DNA of 64,000 nt. Source: Toxorhynchites rutilus septentrionalis. Its lineage: Eukaryota; Arthropoda; Insecta; Diptera; Culicidae. Below are positions 11,640 to 23,035 of this stretch, in pieces. Location of the stretch: the NCBI RefSeq assembly GCF_029784135.1, contig NC_073745.1, forward strand, positions 245,935,993 to 245,999,992, read 5' to 3'. The notes beneath the pieces were generated by a model. The model worked only from the letters and a program-made list of their open reading frames with translations. It had not been told where the DNA came from and did no database searches. The translations under genes were made by a program, and so were the position numbers. How positions within the stretch are numbered: the first letter of the stretch is position 1; each line of letters starts with the position of its first letter.

Positions 11640-11966
11640 GAAGAAGATGTTTGTTAACGATGAACTCCAGATTATTGTTTCTTCTTCGAATCACAATTTC
11701 TCAAGTCGCCGTGCAGTTGTCTACCATGATTCCAGCAATGTATTCAACAACATGCGCACTGGACCCACACACGTATTCTCTAGCTGTTTTATCAGAATTG
11801 ATGATTGGCCTTGTAATCCGAGCATGTATGATATGAAGAGTTTAAAAAATTTATTTTGCTCATTCAAAAAGGCTTTCACTTGGCCGGCGATGCACCTGGT
11901 TTCAACCGAATTTATGTTACTGGTGCATGTGTGGATGACAGTTCGATGAAGCCGACGTAGCGCCAT
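11640..11966 (-). pseudogene. Helitron Rep/helicase polyprotein fragment
   Basis: The minus-strand translation from 11966 has FLNEQNKFFKLF, then a TCVGPVR region. In the better preserved plus-strand copy at 19806-20090 the equivalent is TPTGEHMSRSNA...MVGDCTRT...VVQRSNNNLEFV. This matches my memory of the N-terminal part of insect Helitron polyproteins (TPAGEH-RRFNAP, a VGDQ segment and a VLHRRN segment). No HUH catalytic motif is left. The assignment rests on remembered family patterns. Confidence 0.55.
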
Positions 11967-12051
11967 CTGTCATTTAATAACGTAAATAAATTAGTTCTGC
12001 TTGGAAAATGAACAACGGGTCAATGATTTGGATATTGTTCATACCAAAATA

Positions 12052-13327
12052 TTAGGCTGTCAAAAAAGTCCTGCGGTATTTTTTTTTGAATTTTCATTTG
12101 TTCATAAAATTAGTTACAATCATCTGTTTTAAGTCAAATATGCGCCGTTTTGTTCGATTACTTGTTCCCAACGAGATGCCAACTTCATAATACCCCTGTT
12201 ATAGAAGCTCGCTTCCTTATTGGCAAAAAAACTCGGATAGCCAATTTTCACAGGCCTCTTTTGTGGCTAACTTCTGACTACCTAGCTCGTTCGCCATGCA
12301 CAAAAACAGGTGGTAGTCACTTGGTGCAAGGTCCGGACTATACGGCGGATGCAAAAGAACCTCCCATCCGAGCTCCCGGAGCTTCTGGCGCGTCACCAAA
12401 GAAGTGTGTGGCCTGGCGTTGTCCTGATGGAAGACAATGCGGCCTCTGTTTATCAAAGATGGCCTCTTCTTCATGAGTGCTACCTTCAAGCGGTCCAGTT
12501 GTTGGCAGTACAGGTCCGAATTGAGCGTTTGGCCATAGGGAAGCAGCTCATAATAGATTATTCCTTGACAATCCCACCAAACACACAGCAGAACTTTCCT
12601 GGCCGTTTATGAGGGCTTGGCCACCGTCTGAGCCACTTCAGCGGGCTTCGACCACGACCGTTTGCGCTTCACGTTGTCGTAAGTGACCCACTTTTCATCG
12701 CCAGTCACCATCCGCTTCAGAAACGGGTCGATTTTGTTGCGATTCACATGCGTCGATACGGTCAAAGATGTTTTTTTGCGTCAACGTGTGTGGCACCCAT
12801 ACATCGAGCTTCTTTGTGAATCCAAGCTTCTTCAAATGGTTAATAACGGTTTGATGACTTATCCTTAGCTCTTGGCCGATGCTACGGTTGCTACTATGCC
12901 GGTCTTTCTCGGCTAATTCAGCGATTTTGTCGCAATTTTCGACGACAGGCCTTCCGGAGCGTGGCGCATCTTCGACGACCTCTACACCAGAACGAAAACG
13001 TTGAAACCATCGTTGTGCGGTGGAAATGGAAACTGTATCGGGTCCATAAACTGCACAAATTTTATTGGCAGCTTGAGATGCATTTTTGCCTTTGTCATAG
13101 TAGTATGTGAAATATGTCGGATTTTCTCTTTATTTTGCACAATATTTGCGACACTATAAACTCACGAACGACTTAACCAAACAAAACACTGTCAAGGACT
13201 ATATTATAGCGCGCAAAAATACTTTTCCAACAAGCTATAGTATGACTCGATACAATGAATACAACTAGAACTACGCGCTCACAACGACACCTCGCGGAAA
13301 TACCGCAGGACTTTTTTGACAGCCTAA
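12052..13327 (-). mobile_element. mariner element, full-length with decayed transposase
   Basis: A 1276 bp element with TIRs beginning TTAGGCTGTCAAAAAAGTCC and continuing TGCGGTATTT, perfect for about 30 bp, flanked by TA (12050-12051 and 13328-13329). It is nested in the Helitron at 11233-13629, so it is younger than that insertion. Length and termini fit an otherwise complete mariner. Confidence 0.92.
12129..13125 (-). pseudogene. mariner transposase (D34D), near complete, frameshifted
   Basis: Minus-strand reading gives KNASQAANKICAVYG and STAQRWFQRFRSG (DNA-binding half), RSIGQELRISHQTVINHL (second HTH) and WVPHTLT (the conserved linker). The first catalytic Asp is in VTGDEKWVTYDN, the second in HQDNARPHTS and the third in PYSPDLAPSDYHLF. 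The spacing between the last two is 34 residues, which defines mariner proper. It ends with EQNGAYLT. Breaks: a shift at the start, a shift after FDRIDACES, a TAA in place of a sense codon after VAKPS, and a shift near LSEFF. All three catalytic Asp codons survive. Confidence 0.9.
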
Positions 13328-13939
13328 TACTAAAATCACGATTGAAAATAGATGATAACAGTGAAAATAGAGGGTCACATGTATTTTAATCCCAAATTTA
13401 GGAAGAAAAAATATAGAAAAATATTCAGAATTTTTTTTCCTGTATAGCGTCACCCTAATCGGTATTGAACATATGGCAATCGGTATCCTAGCGGTATCAT
13501 ATATAGTTTACGACTTATTCTCATGCCTACCAAGTTTTTTGAGCATAATTTCATGAAAATCGGTCGAGCCGTCTCGAAGGAGTTCGACCACGAACATCGT
13601 TACACGAAATTTTTATATATTTTATAAGATGTTTTTGTGGTGAGAAAAATTGATATGAGTGTGTTCGATAATGATAATTATCTAATATTACATTCGCGAG
13701 TTTTTTCTTAAATTCATCGCTACATAACACAGGAGCCATGTAGTCTTCTATCGTGATACGCACCATCCAGCAACTAATCACCATCCTTCTGTCATCAGAG
13801 TGGGGTGGGGTGAACAATACCCAAAAACCAAACAAAACGGGCCACCCAATCATTATCAAAGAGTTTAACGATGTAATTTGAGAAAATAAATCCAAAATCC
13901 AAAACAAACAAATCCAAAAATCAGAGGGATGTTTTTTTT

Positions 13940-15975
13940 TGTTTTTAAATTATGAATTATGATTCGTTGTGAATATTTTCTGAGGAAAATTGATCAACAT
14001 CAAAACAACAGCAAAGAATTATGGAAAATTTTAAAATCTTTATTGAAGCCAAGTAATTGCAAACCGCAATCCGAACAAGTAATAGCATCTAAGTTTAACG
14101 ATTATTTTGTCGATAGTGTTTGATTGATCAATCAATCTATTGAATTGGTCGATGAACCCAATGAAATAAAATAGCCGGTTAATAGTAATTGTAGATTTGA
14201 AGATTTCCACCCTAATGTAAGGTCAGTTGAAAACTATTTGCTTTTCATTAGAAAAAACGGCTGGAGTAGACAATGTTAATACTAGTTGCTCAAGACTGCT
14301 TTCACATCATTTCTTACATCTTGCTGGACCTTATAAATACATCATTGCAAACTGGGCATGTGCCTCAAGTGTGGAAAGAATCTTTAGTTGTTCTGATCCA
14401 AAAGGTTGCTGGAACGATTAAAGCCGAGGAGTTTCGTCCCATCAACATGTTGCATACCTTAGAGAAAATATTGGAACTTGTTAAAGGCCAGCTGTTGAAA
14501 TATTTAGATTGTAACTCTTTGCTAATACCAGAACGATCGGGATATCGGGAAGGTCATTCCTGTGAAACCGCATTGAACTTGGTATTAGCAAAATGGAATG
14601 AAAAATTAAAAGATAAAGAAACCATTGTTGCTGTTTTGTTGGATATTAAACGCGCTTTCGGAACAATTTCTAGGCCTTGGCTGTTGAACACGATTAAGCG
14701 CTTTGAAATTACAAGTACTGCATATAAATGGTTTGAAAGCTATTTGTATGACAGAACTAAACGGACTGCTTTTTTTTGTTTTCATTTCCAGTCCTGTAGA
14801 GAATAATCTTGGAGTACCTCAGGGCAGTGTATTAGGGCCTCTTTTATTTATTATGTATATCAATGACATGCGGAGAGTCTTACGATTTTGCGATATTAAT
14901 CTTTTCGCAGATGACACTGTGTTATTCATTGCAGCTAAAGATGTATATCAGGTCGTTTTACACTTGAATGAAGATTTGCGTTTTCTAAGTAGATGGTTGA
15001 AGTATAAGCAATTGAAATTGAACATAAGTAAAACAAAATACATGATAATCTCGCGAAATCGAATAAATGAAAACGTCTCTATTGTTATTGATTATGAGAC
15101 TATTGACCGCGTTCGGGAGATTAAATATCTTGGCGTGATTATTGATGACAAACTGAAGTTCAACACTCACATTGACAATGTCATCAAGAAAATTGCCAAG
15201 AAGTATGGAATCTTATGCCGATTGAAAAACGATTTAACTATTTGCAGCAAAATACAGCTATACAAATCAATCATCTCTCCTCATTTGGACTTTTGTTCTT
15301 CCATTCTATTTCTAGCCGATGGAACACAAATATCGAGATTACAGCGTTTGCAGGATAAAATAATGCGATTAATACGTAATAGGTTCACTTCCTCATATTT
15401 GATGCTGGACGCTTTGCAATGGTTATCCGTGAAGCAAAGAATTATTTATTTAGCTATGGTGTTCATTTTTAAAGTAATTAACGGTTTACTACCTCGATAT
15501 TCGTGTGATCGAGTTGAAAGAGGAAGTGGCTTTCATAGTTATAACACAAGAAACGAGAATGAATTAAGAACACCACATTTCTTGATATGTGATTCACAAA
15601 ATTCGTTGTATTTCAAAGGAATAAATGTTTTCAACTCGATGCCAAGACATATTAATCGTGCAACAACATTAGCAGAGTCTAAGAGAAGCTGTGTTTCAGG
15701 CGTAAAAGCTGTGTTTTCATAACGGCTGAATGATTTTTTTAAATTTATGACGAAAATTTTAACTGACGAAGTTTTATACGAACGGATAATTTATGTGAAA
15801 AGTTTTATGCAGTTTTTAATTTTTTTTTCATTGAATATTGTATCTGATTGATTAATTTTTTTTCTCTATTTTGTATTAATTTATATTATGTCTGTCATGA
15901 TCTTGGTGATGATGGACTATTTTTATTTTTATATTATGTTTTTATATTGTAGTAGTTGGATAAAAAATAAAAGTG
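13940..15975 (+). mobile_element. Non-LTR retrotransposon, 5'-truncated
   Basis: It contains only the linker, RT and C-terminal region of an ORF2, followed by an AT-rich 3' region ending near 'ggataaaaaataaaa' at 15958. The endonuclease and ORF1 are absent, as is common after incomplete target-primed reverse transcription. The RT differs clearly from the LINE at 2.6-7.0 kb, so this is a different family. Confidence 0.85.
14004..15722 (+). pseudogene. LINE reverse transcriptase and C-terminal domain, frameshifted
   Basis: Coding begins with ELWKILKSLLKPSNCKPQSE and a KFNDYFVDS linker, then changes frame. The main RT frame runs 14273-14806 with FRPINMLHTLEK and VLLDIKRAFG. The usual RAFD is RAFG here, but the catalytic Asp of VLLDIK is kept. 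At an eight-T run near 14770 the frame shifts to 14703-15722. That part holds GVPQGSVLGPLLF, LFADDTVLF (catalytic FADD), the thumb SKTKYMIISR and IKYLGVIIDD, and a C-terminal block with SYNTRNENELRTP. The latter is typical of CR1-like and related insect elements. One or two breaks separate a long functional-looking RT from intactness. Confidence 0.88.
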
Positions 15976-15979
15976 GTCT

Positions 15980-17099
15980 ACAAAAGTTTGAGCGTCGCGC
16001 GCGTGTTGCATGTATGAAGGATAAAAATTTAAAAGTTTTGTAAGAACCGGTCTAGAAATTTTTCGTGAAGGAAAATTTCTCGATTTCTCTGGATGGGGAT
16101 ATTCAAGTCAATCCAAAACAAGGCTGGCGGTTGGACTTGTGTCTTGGTGGACCATTTGGCTGCAAGGGCCTTGTCGGGACCGTATCGACTCTGTGGCGGA
16201 CAAGACTGAGTATTGGCTTGGCTTTTGACATTGAAATTTGGATTGAACTTATATCTGTAAATAAAATCAGTTCGTTTTTTTTTTGCTAAACTGATTTCAA
16301 TGCTGAGAAAAAAAATATCTTTAAGATAACTCTTCTTGCTCAAATCTCTGTAGGGGAAGGAGGCGGGACCATCATCATCATCATCATCATCATTTTTCAA
16401 AGTTCCTAAAAATCTATTTTTCCACTTTTCCAAAAATGCCTTATTTAAAAAAATTATAACTTTCGGACTACTGGATCGATTCAGATGGTTGACATATCAA
16501 ATTGAAGCCAATAAACCAGTATTTTACACTTACAAAAAAGTTCTCTCATTTCTATTTTTTGTCCATTAATCCTAGACTCGTGCATTGGTCTCACAGATCG
16601 ATACATCAATAATTTGTTGATTTCTCAGAAACATCAACACTTCGCCCTTTGCGATTCTCTCTAGCTTCCTCATTCGTTGTTCGTCATTATTTAGCGTATC
16701 GTATTGTAAGTTTTGTTACGAAGGGGACGTATAACACTTTTCAATTATAATCGGTCTGTGACATCGACGCGAGTATAGAAGTAACTTTTTTATGGAAAAA
16801 TGACTTATCCTTTTTAGGATATAGTTCAATGAAATAAATAAATGTTAGCGGAGTAGAATATTTATTGAGTATAATCCATTTTGATTCTATTTTAGTCCTT
16901 TTTGTCTTGAAAAATCGGATTGAAAGGAAAACGAATGAGAACGTCGCTAGATTCATACGTGCAGAAGCAAAATACAAATGTTTGACATTCGTATACTCGC
17001 TAAATACAATGCACAATGGTACAGAAAGTGCATTTAAGTGGGAATAAGCATCTAGAGCTCGACAGTTATTAAAATTCGTGATTTCAAATTTTATATACT
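15980..17099. other. No gene; short microsatellite and a foldback-family scrap
   Basis: Contains an (ATC)n run at 16371-16394. A piece of the foldback family with 'ataactttcggactactgga' lies at about 16455-16570 (compare 31.24 kb). The minus-strand ORF at 16029-16433 includes a poly-Asp tract that is just the microsatellite. Confidence 0.45.
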
Positions 17100-17720
17100 C
17101 AAATACAAAAAAATAGCATAGATTTAAAAATTCTAATTATGTAGAGTCGAAATGCTCTTTCAAATGCCGCCATTAAACATTTTATATGTTCGCCCAGGAA
17201 GAACGACAAACAAATGAAGAGAGTGTATGTTCTGGGAAGAAATATTAATAACTGATATTGACATTGTCAATTCTGCATCGCAAAATGTTTGTCTTAGTAA
17301 GATATAAAAATCTTCTAAAGACAGTTTGCATATAAAGTTTTAAATATGAAATTAAACCATAAAAACGTTTTTTTTTCATGGTGACCCTAACGCAACTACT
17401 ATATGGGTTGTTTTACTAAATACTAAATAGAAAAACACTTTGTGCTTTTAAATTGCTTAAAATAACTAGGACTACAACATTATCGAACTATGTTCACCTA
17501 TATCAATAAAAATAAGAAAGTTAGATTTTTTATTTCATCGTAAATTTTGGTAACCCTATTTTTGACAACATGAAAATGAGCGCTCTATCATATGTAACCA
17601 CTTTGTTGAAGACAGTTTTTGTCTAGATTATTACTGTCGAGCTGTTTTCAACTTTAATGCGCATCCCGGACCATTGTCACACATATACAAATTTGTGAAA
17701 GAAATGCTGTTGTAGAAAAA
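17100..17720 (+). repeat. Foldback family F, single arm
   Basis: This arm resembles the plus-strand text of 49.68-50.17 kb and the reverse complement of 47.97-48.46 kb. Shared strings include 'gggaagaaatat', 'aaatgtttgt', 'gtgaccctaacgcaact' and 'taagaaagtta', and a 'gagcgctctatcatatgtaa' counterpart. No ORF is recognised. It seems to be one half of the structure seen complete at 47.9-50.2 kb. Confidence 0.6.
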
Positions 17721-17769
17721 CTACAAACTATAACTGCGCTAGAGAAACTAATCGGTGGCTAATTATTAT

Positions 17770-18544
<775 letters not shown>

Positions 18545-18545
<1 letters not shown>

Positions 18546-18690
18546 TAGTGAGGAATTAGTCAGATTCCGGCCGTGAAGCACGTGACCGACTGTTGTTCCT
18601 CCCCCAACAGCTCCCGCAGGTGAGTGTGGACACGATTCGGCTGACAGTGGTCTGGCTGACACAATGTAGTTATGAAGAAATCAAATTATC
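18545..18690 (-). pseudogene. Possible Harbinger-type transposase HTH scrap
   Basis: GC-rich relative to its surroundings. On minus, LHCVSQTTVSRIVSTL reads like the HTH segment preceding the catalytic domain of Harbinger nucleases. A neighbouring frame gives HTHLRELLGEEQQSVTCF, so the true frame is unclear. A plus-strand CAG|GTGAGT also looks like a splice donor. The evidence is thin; it could be another transposase or a host exon scrap. Confidence 0.3.
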
Positions 18691-19008
18691 TAAAATCTAT
18701 CAATGTCCATATGCTATACCAGAAAAACAAAATGAAGAAAAAACGAAGCAGTGGACCAAAATAGAAAGAATAAATATGAAAAAAACTATCATTTAATTAG
18801 GCGAATATGCTTAAGGTGCAGGAGAAGATAATGAAAAATATCTATCAGTGTGTAAAAAATTAACAAAAAGTTGTATTTGGCCGAGTTTTTCAGCTATCCA
18901 CAACCATTAATGAAATATACTGATGCGGTGACGGAAGACGCATAGGTAGAATTATAGGTATATATTATTAAAAGATCAATCAATTACCGTATATTTAATA
19001 CATATAAA
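18690..19008. other. No recognised gene
   Basis: AT-rich spacer between Helitron pieces; nothing beyond chance ORFs. Confidence 0.4.
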
Positions 19009-19171
19009 GGTGGACCTATGTAAAACTTTTTTTCTGAGTAATATATTTTTTGTATTTTTTGTTACAGTTGGCTTTGAGAAATACAGATAAACTTAAAAAT
19101 TTTACTCTAATCCCCTATTTTTAATCGCGGTTTTAGTATTTTTATATGAACAATATCGAAATAATTTAAAC

Positions 19172-19745
19172 GAGTATTCTAGTCTAGAAATTTGAAAAAA
19201 CTCAAATTTTTTTTCCTTAATATTTCTTTAGCTTAGACATTCAAGAATATACTCTAGAAAGGACTTATCGAAAGTCCTCTTATTTACCGAGTTAGAGCCA
19301 TTTTTTTGTGGTGCTGTATCTAACCTGTTACGGCTATAACAATGAACTTCAAACGCGTTTTTCTCGGAATTAGTTTCTTCAAACTGGCGTACACGGTATC
19401 TCAAGTTCTACTGAACCGATTAATGTCGAAATTATATAGATACAATCTGCAGGCATTCTCTATCGCAGGAAATTTTACTATTTTTAAAAAATCGGGAAAC
19501 ATAAGAAAAATCGTTTATACCAAAACGTTTATGCCAAAAAACATGTTTTTGACTTGTCCGAGGTTCATGCGATAGCGACATCTCTACTGATTCAGAATCT
19601 GTTCGATTTTTTTTGTTTCAGATAACTAGAAGGGCTGGAATCGTGTACGTCATGGCACAACTTTTTTTTTAACCTTCTCACTTCATCAGCTCCTAACTAT
19701 TAAAATTATGAATTTTTCGAAATTCGTGTCTCTACACTAGAATAC
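19172..19745. mobile_element. Short TIR element (MITE), nested
   Basis: The left end has GTATTCTAGTCTAGA followed by TTTGAAAAA. The reverse complement of the right end has GTATTCTAGTGTAGA followed by a TTTCGAAAAATTC segment. The two ends are therefore inverted copies of about 15-30 bp. The block separates two parts that are contiguous in the related Helitron sequence. No coding capacity is recognised and no target duplication was resolved. Confidence 0.5.
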
Positions 19746-19805
19746 CCCCTTAACCATCGTTCGTTTTTCAAACAGAACGAATTTATCTACACTGTTCAAT
19801 GACAG

Positions 19806-20090
19806 ATGGCGCTACGTCCGCTTCGTCGAACTTGCGTCTTCACATGCGCAAGTAAGTTATTGAATGAGCACCATGAATTATTAAAATTCTTCAAATCACA
19901 CATGCTCGGATTGCAACACACAATCAAACCTGGTAAAACACCGACTGGAGAGCACATGAGTAGATCCAATGCGCATGTGGTTGAAGACAATTCTGAAATC
20001 ATGGTAGGCGACTGCACAAGGACGTGAGAAATTGTGGTTCAACGAAGTAACAATAATCTGGAGTTCGTCGTCGACACACACTGTTCATAC
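19806..20090 (+). pseudogene. Helitron Rep/helicase polyprotein fragment
   Basis: Contains LLNEHHELLKFFKSHM, then TPTGEHMSRSNAHVVED, MVGDCTRT, an in-frame stop and EIVVQRSNNNLEFVV. The order matches the N-terminal region of insect Helitron polyproteins as I remember it (TPAGEH-RRFNAP, VGDQ, VLHRRN). It is a short decayed piece without the HUH motif or helicase. Confidence 0.55.
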
Positions 20091-20202
20091 GACCGTTTCC
20101 ATCTTATTCTTTAATGGTACTAACGTTTCTAACGCTCCTAACGTTCGCCTTTTCAACGTATTATTCTTTCCGTCGCTAATTGAATCGACGGAAAGAACAA
20201 TA

Positions 20203-20672
20203 CGTAGTAGAACCCCGATTATCCGCGGAATAGAGTTCGCCAAGGTCACCGCGGATTACGAATGACTAAAATGCGATCAAAAGGTTGAAAAACACAGAAA
20301 AAAAGATATTTCAGCATGAAAACTATGTTTTATCAATACACTAATAATTTTTTTTTTGTATTATCGTGACTTTCAGCGCGATTGGCTGGTTCGTCACTTT
20401 TACTTCCATTTTTGGTAGAATGTCGGGAGTGAGAATTGAACTCGTGACCTTTGCGTGAGAGGTATGGATGTTTCCACTACACCAGTTCGCTTCCTCACTA
20501 ATAATTTATTAAACTGACCATCTGGAAGGTCACCAGGGCTCAGATAATGTGAAGGCCATGACAAAAATGAAAGTGCAAGAGCTCACCACTAACTGACAAC
20601 TTTCGGAATCACCTATAGAATTATTATGAAACTCGCTTCCGCGGATAACCGAGGATGATCGAGGTTCTACTG
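20203..20672. mobile_element. pogo/Tigger-like MITE with a SINE inside
   Basis: The left terminus is GTAGAACCCCGATTATCCGC. The reverse complement of the right terminus begins CAGTAGAACCTCGATCATCC. TA is on both sides. The inner sequence matches the element at 54420-54714 in inverted orientation ('gaattattatg-aactcgct'). It lacks a transposase. A tRNA-headed SINE at 20351-20495 interrupts it. Confidence 0.78.
20351..20495 (-). mobile_element. tRNA-derived SINE (family A)
   Basis: Read on minus, it starts at 20495 with an A-box-like GGTGTAGTGGAAAC, has a B-box GAGTTCAATTC about 50 bases later, and ends in an A-rich tail (T-run at 20351 on plus). It is flanked by a perfect 12-bp duplication CACTAATAATTT (20339-20350 and 20496-20507), the signature of LINE-driven insertion. 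A second copy lies at 62.08-62.18 kb. Confidence 0.82.
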
Positions 20673-20674
20673 TA

Positions 20675-21808
20675 CCTAGTCCAAATTTTCTAGCCAAGAA
20701 ACACATCTTTTTATTCCGAGTGACAAGCTCTTGTCACGATGCAGGTCAGATAAATCTCTTTGAAGAGGTACTTAAAAAAAAAAAAATTAAGAATTTCGTG
20801 AAACCATTAACATTGACACAATCTTCCTGTATACCCTCTTCTTGAGAAAATATGTCACCCTTCCATAATCGAGTCGACTGCCAGCAATCGGTTTTGTATC
20901 CTACTCACCATAAAGTTTGATTTCAAAATAAAGTCCTTAAAATCCATGTAACTGAGTCTGTAAAAATAAACGAACTAATAATAAAATCATGTCTTGTTCT
21001 GGTACATAGATTATAAAATGTATAAATGTATAATAAAATTCACTGGAAAAATTTGTTCGAGATTGGTAAAAATATACCGAAATGTTAGAACTGATTATAA
21101 AAAAAAGAAAAGAAAAAGCTTTTTGTGTACTAAAGGGTGAAATGAACAAATACTCACTTTTTTCGATTGTTTTAAAATGTTTGTATGTATGAAATCAGGC
21201 CTCTCTTTATGTACCAAAAAAAATTCAAACATTAACAGTCATATGTCGTAAAATACCCTGACCAAATCTGGGATTGTACTCTAAACTCCTGGAGGAATAT
21301 GCGTGACGCTAATCACCCGGTCAGAGTTGTAAGTGATTAGTCAATACGATTTCTCACAACTGAAAAGTTTTCTAATAAATTTGTCTTTTTAATGGCTACA
21401 ACCAATTAAATTTAAAGGTAAAGCATATGCATTACAAACCAAGAAGGTATGGAGAGGAAATAGATTCGTAACTTAAGCTTTGCTCCTGTACAAATATGAA
21501 ATTTTAGCTTGGTGCTCTGTTTTCATGGGTCTGTATTATTCTCGCGAAAGTAAGAGTATTGACCATTGCCAACACTATTGACTAGAGTGCCTCAAAATAA
21601 CTTTTTCGAAATGTTTCATTGACGTGCCAATTTGATTTTAATGCAAAACTTCAATTCCTTACGACTTTTGTTAAAAATATATTTCGATCAATAAAAAATC
21701 TTGTAAAATTAAACCCTCTTATATTTTTTCGCGTCCCTTATATCTCAAATAGCTCAAAAAGCGTTCAAGATGGGACTTTCCTGTCTCCAATCAAGTGTTT
21801 TTTTTTCA
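20675..21808. other. No recognised gene
   Basis: AT-rich DNA with ORFs of at most about 70 codons, such as 20937-21149 on minus and 21619-21828 on plus. No motif or element end was seen. Confidence 0.4.
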
Positions 21809-21810
21809 TA

Positions 21811-23034
21811 CAGGGTGCGGCAGCATAACTTCCTTTTTTCAAAACTCAATAAAAACTATTGTATGCATCGGAAAATATTTATCTATTTTTTATAATGTAA
21901 GTACATGTCTAATGTTTTTATTTACATTGTTTTGAAGATCAAATCTGTTAGTTGACGTCCCCCATTCTCCATACATTGCGTAAACCGATTTCTGGCGTTT
22001 GTCATGACTCTTGTTAGCATAGCAGGTGTTATGTTAGCAATTTCTTCTTGGATGTTGGTCTTAAAATCTTGTAGGGTTCTTGGACACGGGATTTAAAAAA
22101 AAACCCATAGAAAAAAAAAACAAAGGGACAGATCGGGAGAGCGTGCCGGCCATTCCAAATCGCCTCTAATTGAGATAAGCCGCTCTGGAAAGTGTTCCCT
22201 CAAAACAGCCATCGATGCTCTTGAAGTGTGTGCTGTTGCACCGTCTTGTTGGAACCAAGTGTCCCCCAAATCCAAATTTTCTATCCGCGGGAGAAAAAAA
22301 ATTGTAGCATGTTTACATACCGGTCCGAATTCACTGTCACTGTAACCTAATCTTTTGATGCAATTCTCGTGGGTTGGTGTCAGCTCAGTAGCGCATGTTT
22401 TGTTTGTTAACCGACCCACACAAATGAAAATGGGCTTCATCGCTAAAAAAAACAATAGCACCCTCGGGAACGACATCAAGAAGAAGCTCACACGCGTTCA
22501 TCCGAGAATTGAAGTCACGTTCTGAAAGTTCCTGCACTATCGCCATCTTATTGGGATGAGAATGAAGATCATCATGAAGAATTCTTCTCACAGAACGATC
22601 GGATAGTCCAAGGGCAGATGCGTGTTTGCGCGCAGAACGCCGTGGCGATCGCAACATTGACGCTCTCACTGCTTCAATGTTCTCAGGTGATCTAACGGGC
22701 CGAGGGACTCCAGTTCTTTCTTTTGTCGCACTTGCAGTTTGTCTGGATGTAGTGACCCATGTAACAATTGATTTGCGGTCCGGGAGCCAACTGGGCTAAA
22801 TTGAAGCGATTCCGAAACGCACGCTGTGTTGCAATATTCGAACATCCGCTTGAAAAGTAAACCTCAACGGCAAAGGGACGCACCTCACTATTCCAACGCA
22901 TTATGGCGACTGAACCGTGTCGGGACAAAACTTTACAGTATCCCCTCTTGAACGAGACCACTAGCGCTCCGCTATGACATCAACTAACTGAGTGGCGCGC
23001 ATTTTAAAAAAGGAAGTTATGCTGCCGCACCCTG
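21811..23034 (-). mobile_element. mariner-like element with D41D-type spacing
   Basis: A 1224 bp element with perfect 29-bp TIRs starting CAGGGTGCGGCAGCATAACT, flanked by TA (21809-21810 and 23035-23036). The identical ends contrast with the broken transposase inside. The element length and TIRs fit the Tc1/mariner superfamily. Confidence 0.92.
21950..22901 (-). pseudogene. mariner-like transposase (D41D type), broken and partly deleted
   Basis: The N-terminal part contains FSSGCSNIATQRAFRNRFNL (HTH) and, after a shift, ARKHASALGLSDRSVRRIL (second HTH) and FNSRMNACELLLDVV. The first catalytic Asp is in FFSDEAHFHLCGSVNKQN. A stretch is then missing up to FFLPRIENLDLGDTWFQQDG, which holds the second Asp. 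The last motif WPARSPDLSLCFFFLW stands where the family has a CDFFLWG segment, so the third acidic residue reads Phe. Counting to that position leaves 41 residues between the last two acidic sites, the rosa-like D41D layout. Confidence 0.8.
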
Positions 23035-23035
23035 T

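Larger units (their letters stand above)
11233..13629 (-). mobile_element. Helitron (minus strand) with a mariner nested inside
   Basis: Read on the minus strand, it starts TCTTATAAAATATATAAAAA at 13629 and ends GACGGGTCAGCTAG at 11233, preceded by 'ttctgccataaag' on the plus strand. It lies between A (11232) and T (13630) with no target duplication. Both features are Helitron hallmarks, and the empty site is present in repeat R copy 1. Its 5' region ('ggtcgaactcc', 'cgaccgattttcatgaaa') matches the Helitron at 36.6 kb. Subtracting the nested mariner leaves about 1.1 kb, with a decayed Rep-domain fragment. Confidence 0.85.
10033..13876. repeat. Repeat family R, copy 2, split by two nested insertions
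   Basis: The same family as 521-1287. The parts are 10033-10341, 11073-11232 and 13630-13876. The text between parts is foreign: a mariner (10344-11072 with TA duplication) and a Helitron (11233-13629). At the Helitron site copy 1 reads aaca|tgtttt across the junction, while copy 2 reads aaca, Helitron, tgtttt. This is exactly the A|T insertion preference of Helitrons. Confidence 0.75.
19009..20200 (+). mobile_element. Helitron remnant carrying a Rep-like fragment, with nested MITE
   Basis: Three blocks match other Helitrons. One is 19.01-19.17 kb ('ggacctatg', 'tttttaatcgcggttttagt'; compare 36.79-36.93 kb). The second is 19.76-20.10 kb (compare the reverse complement of 11.64-12.03 kb, including 'tgacagatggcgctacgtc'). 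The third is 20.12-20.19 kb ('ggtactaacgtt', 'ctaacgttcgcc'). A foreign MITE-like block sits between the first and second. Neither Helitron terminus is visible, and the right side is interrupted by the pogo-like MITE at 20203. Confidence 0.6.

Noticed and set aside
16029..16433. 134-residue minus-strand ORF with an acidic tract
   Set aside because: The Asp run is the (ATC)n microsatellite; the rest has no motif.
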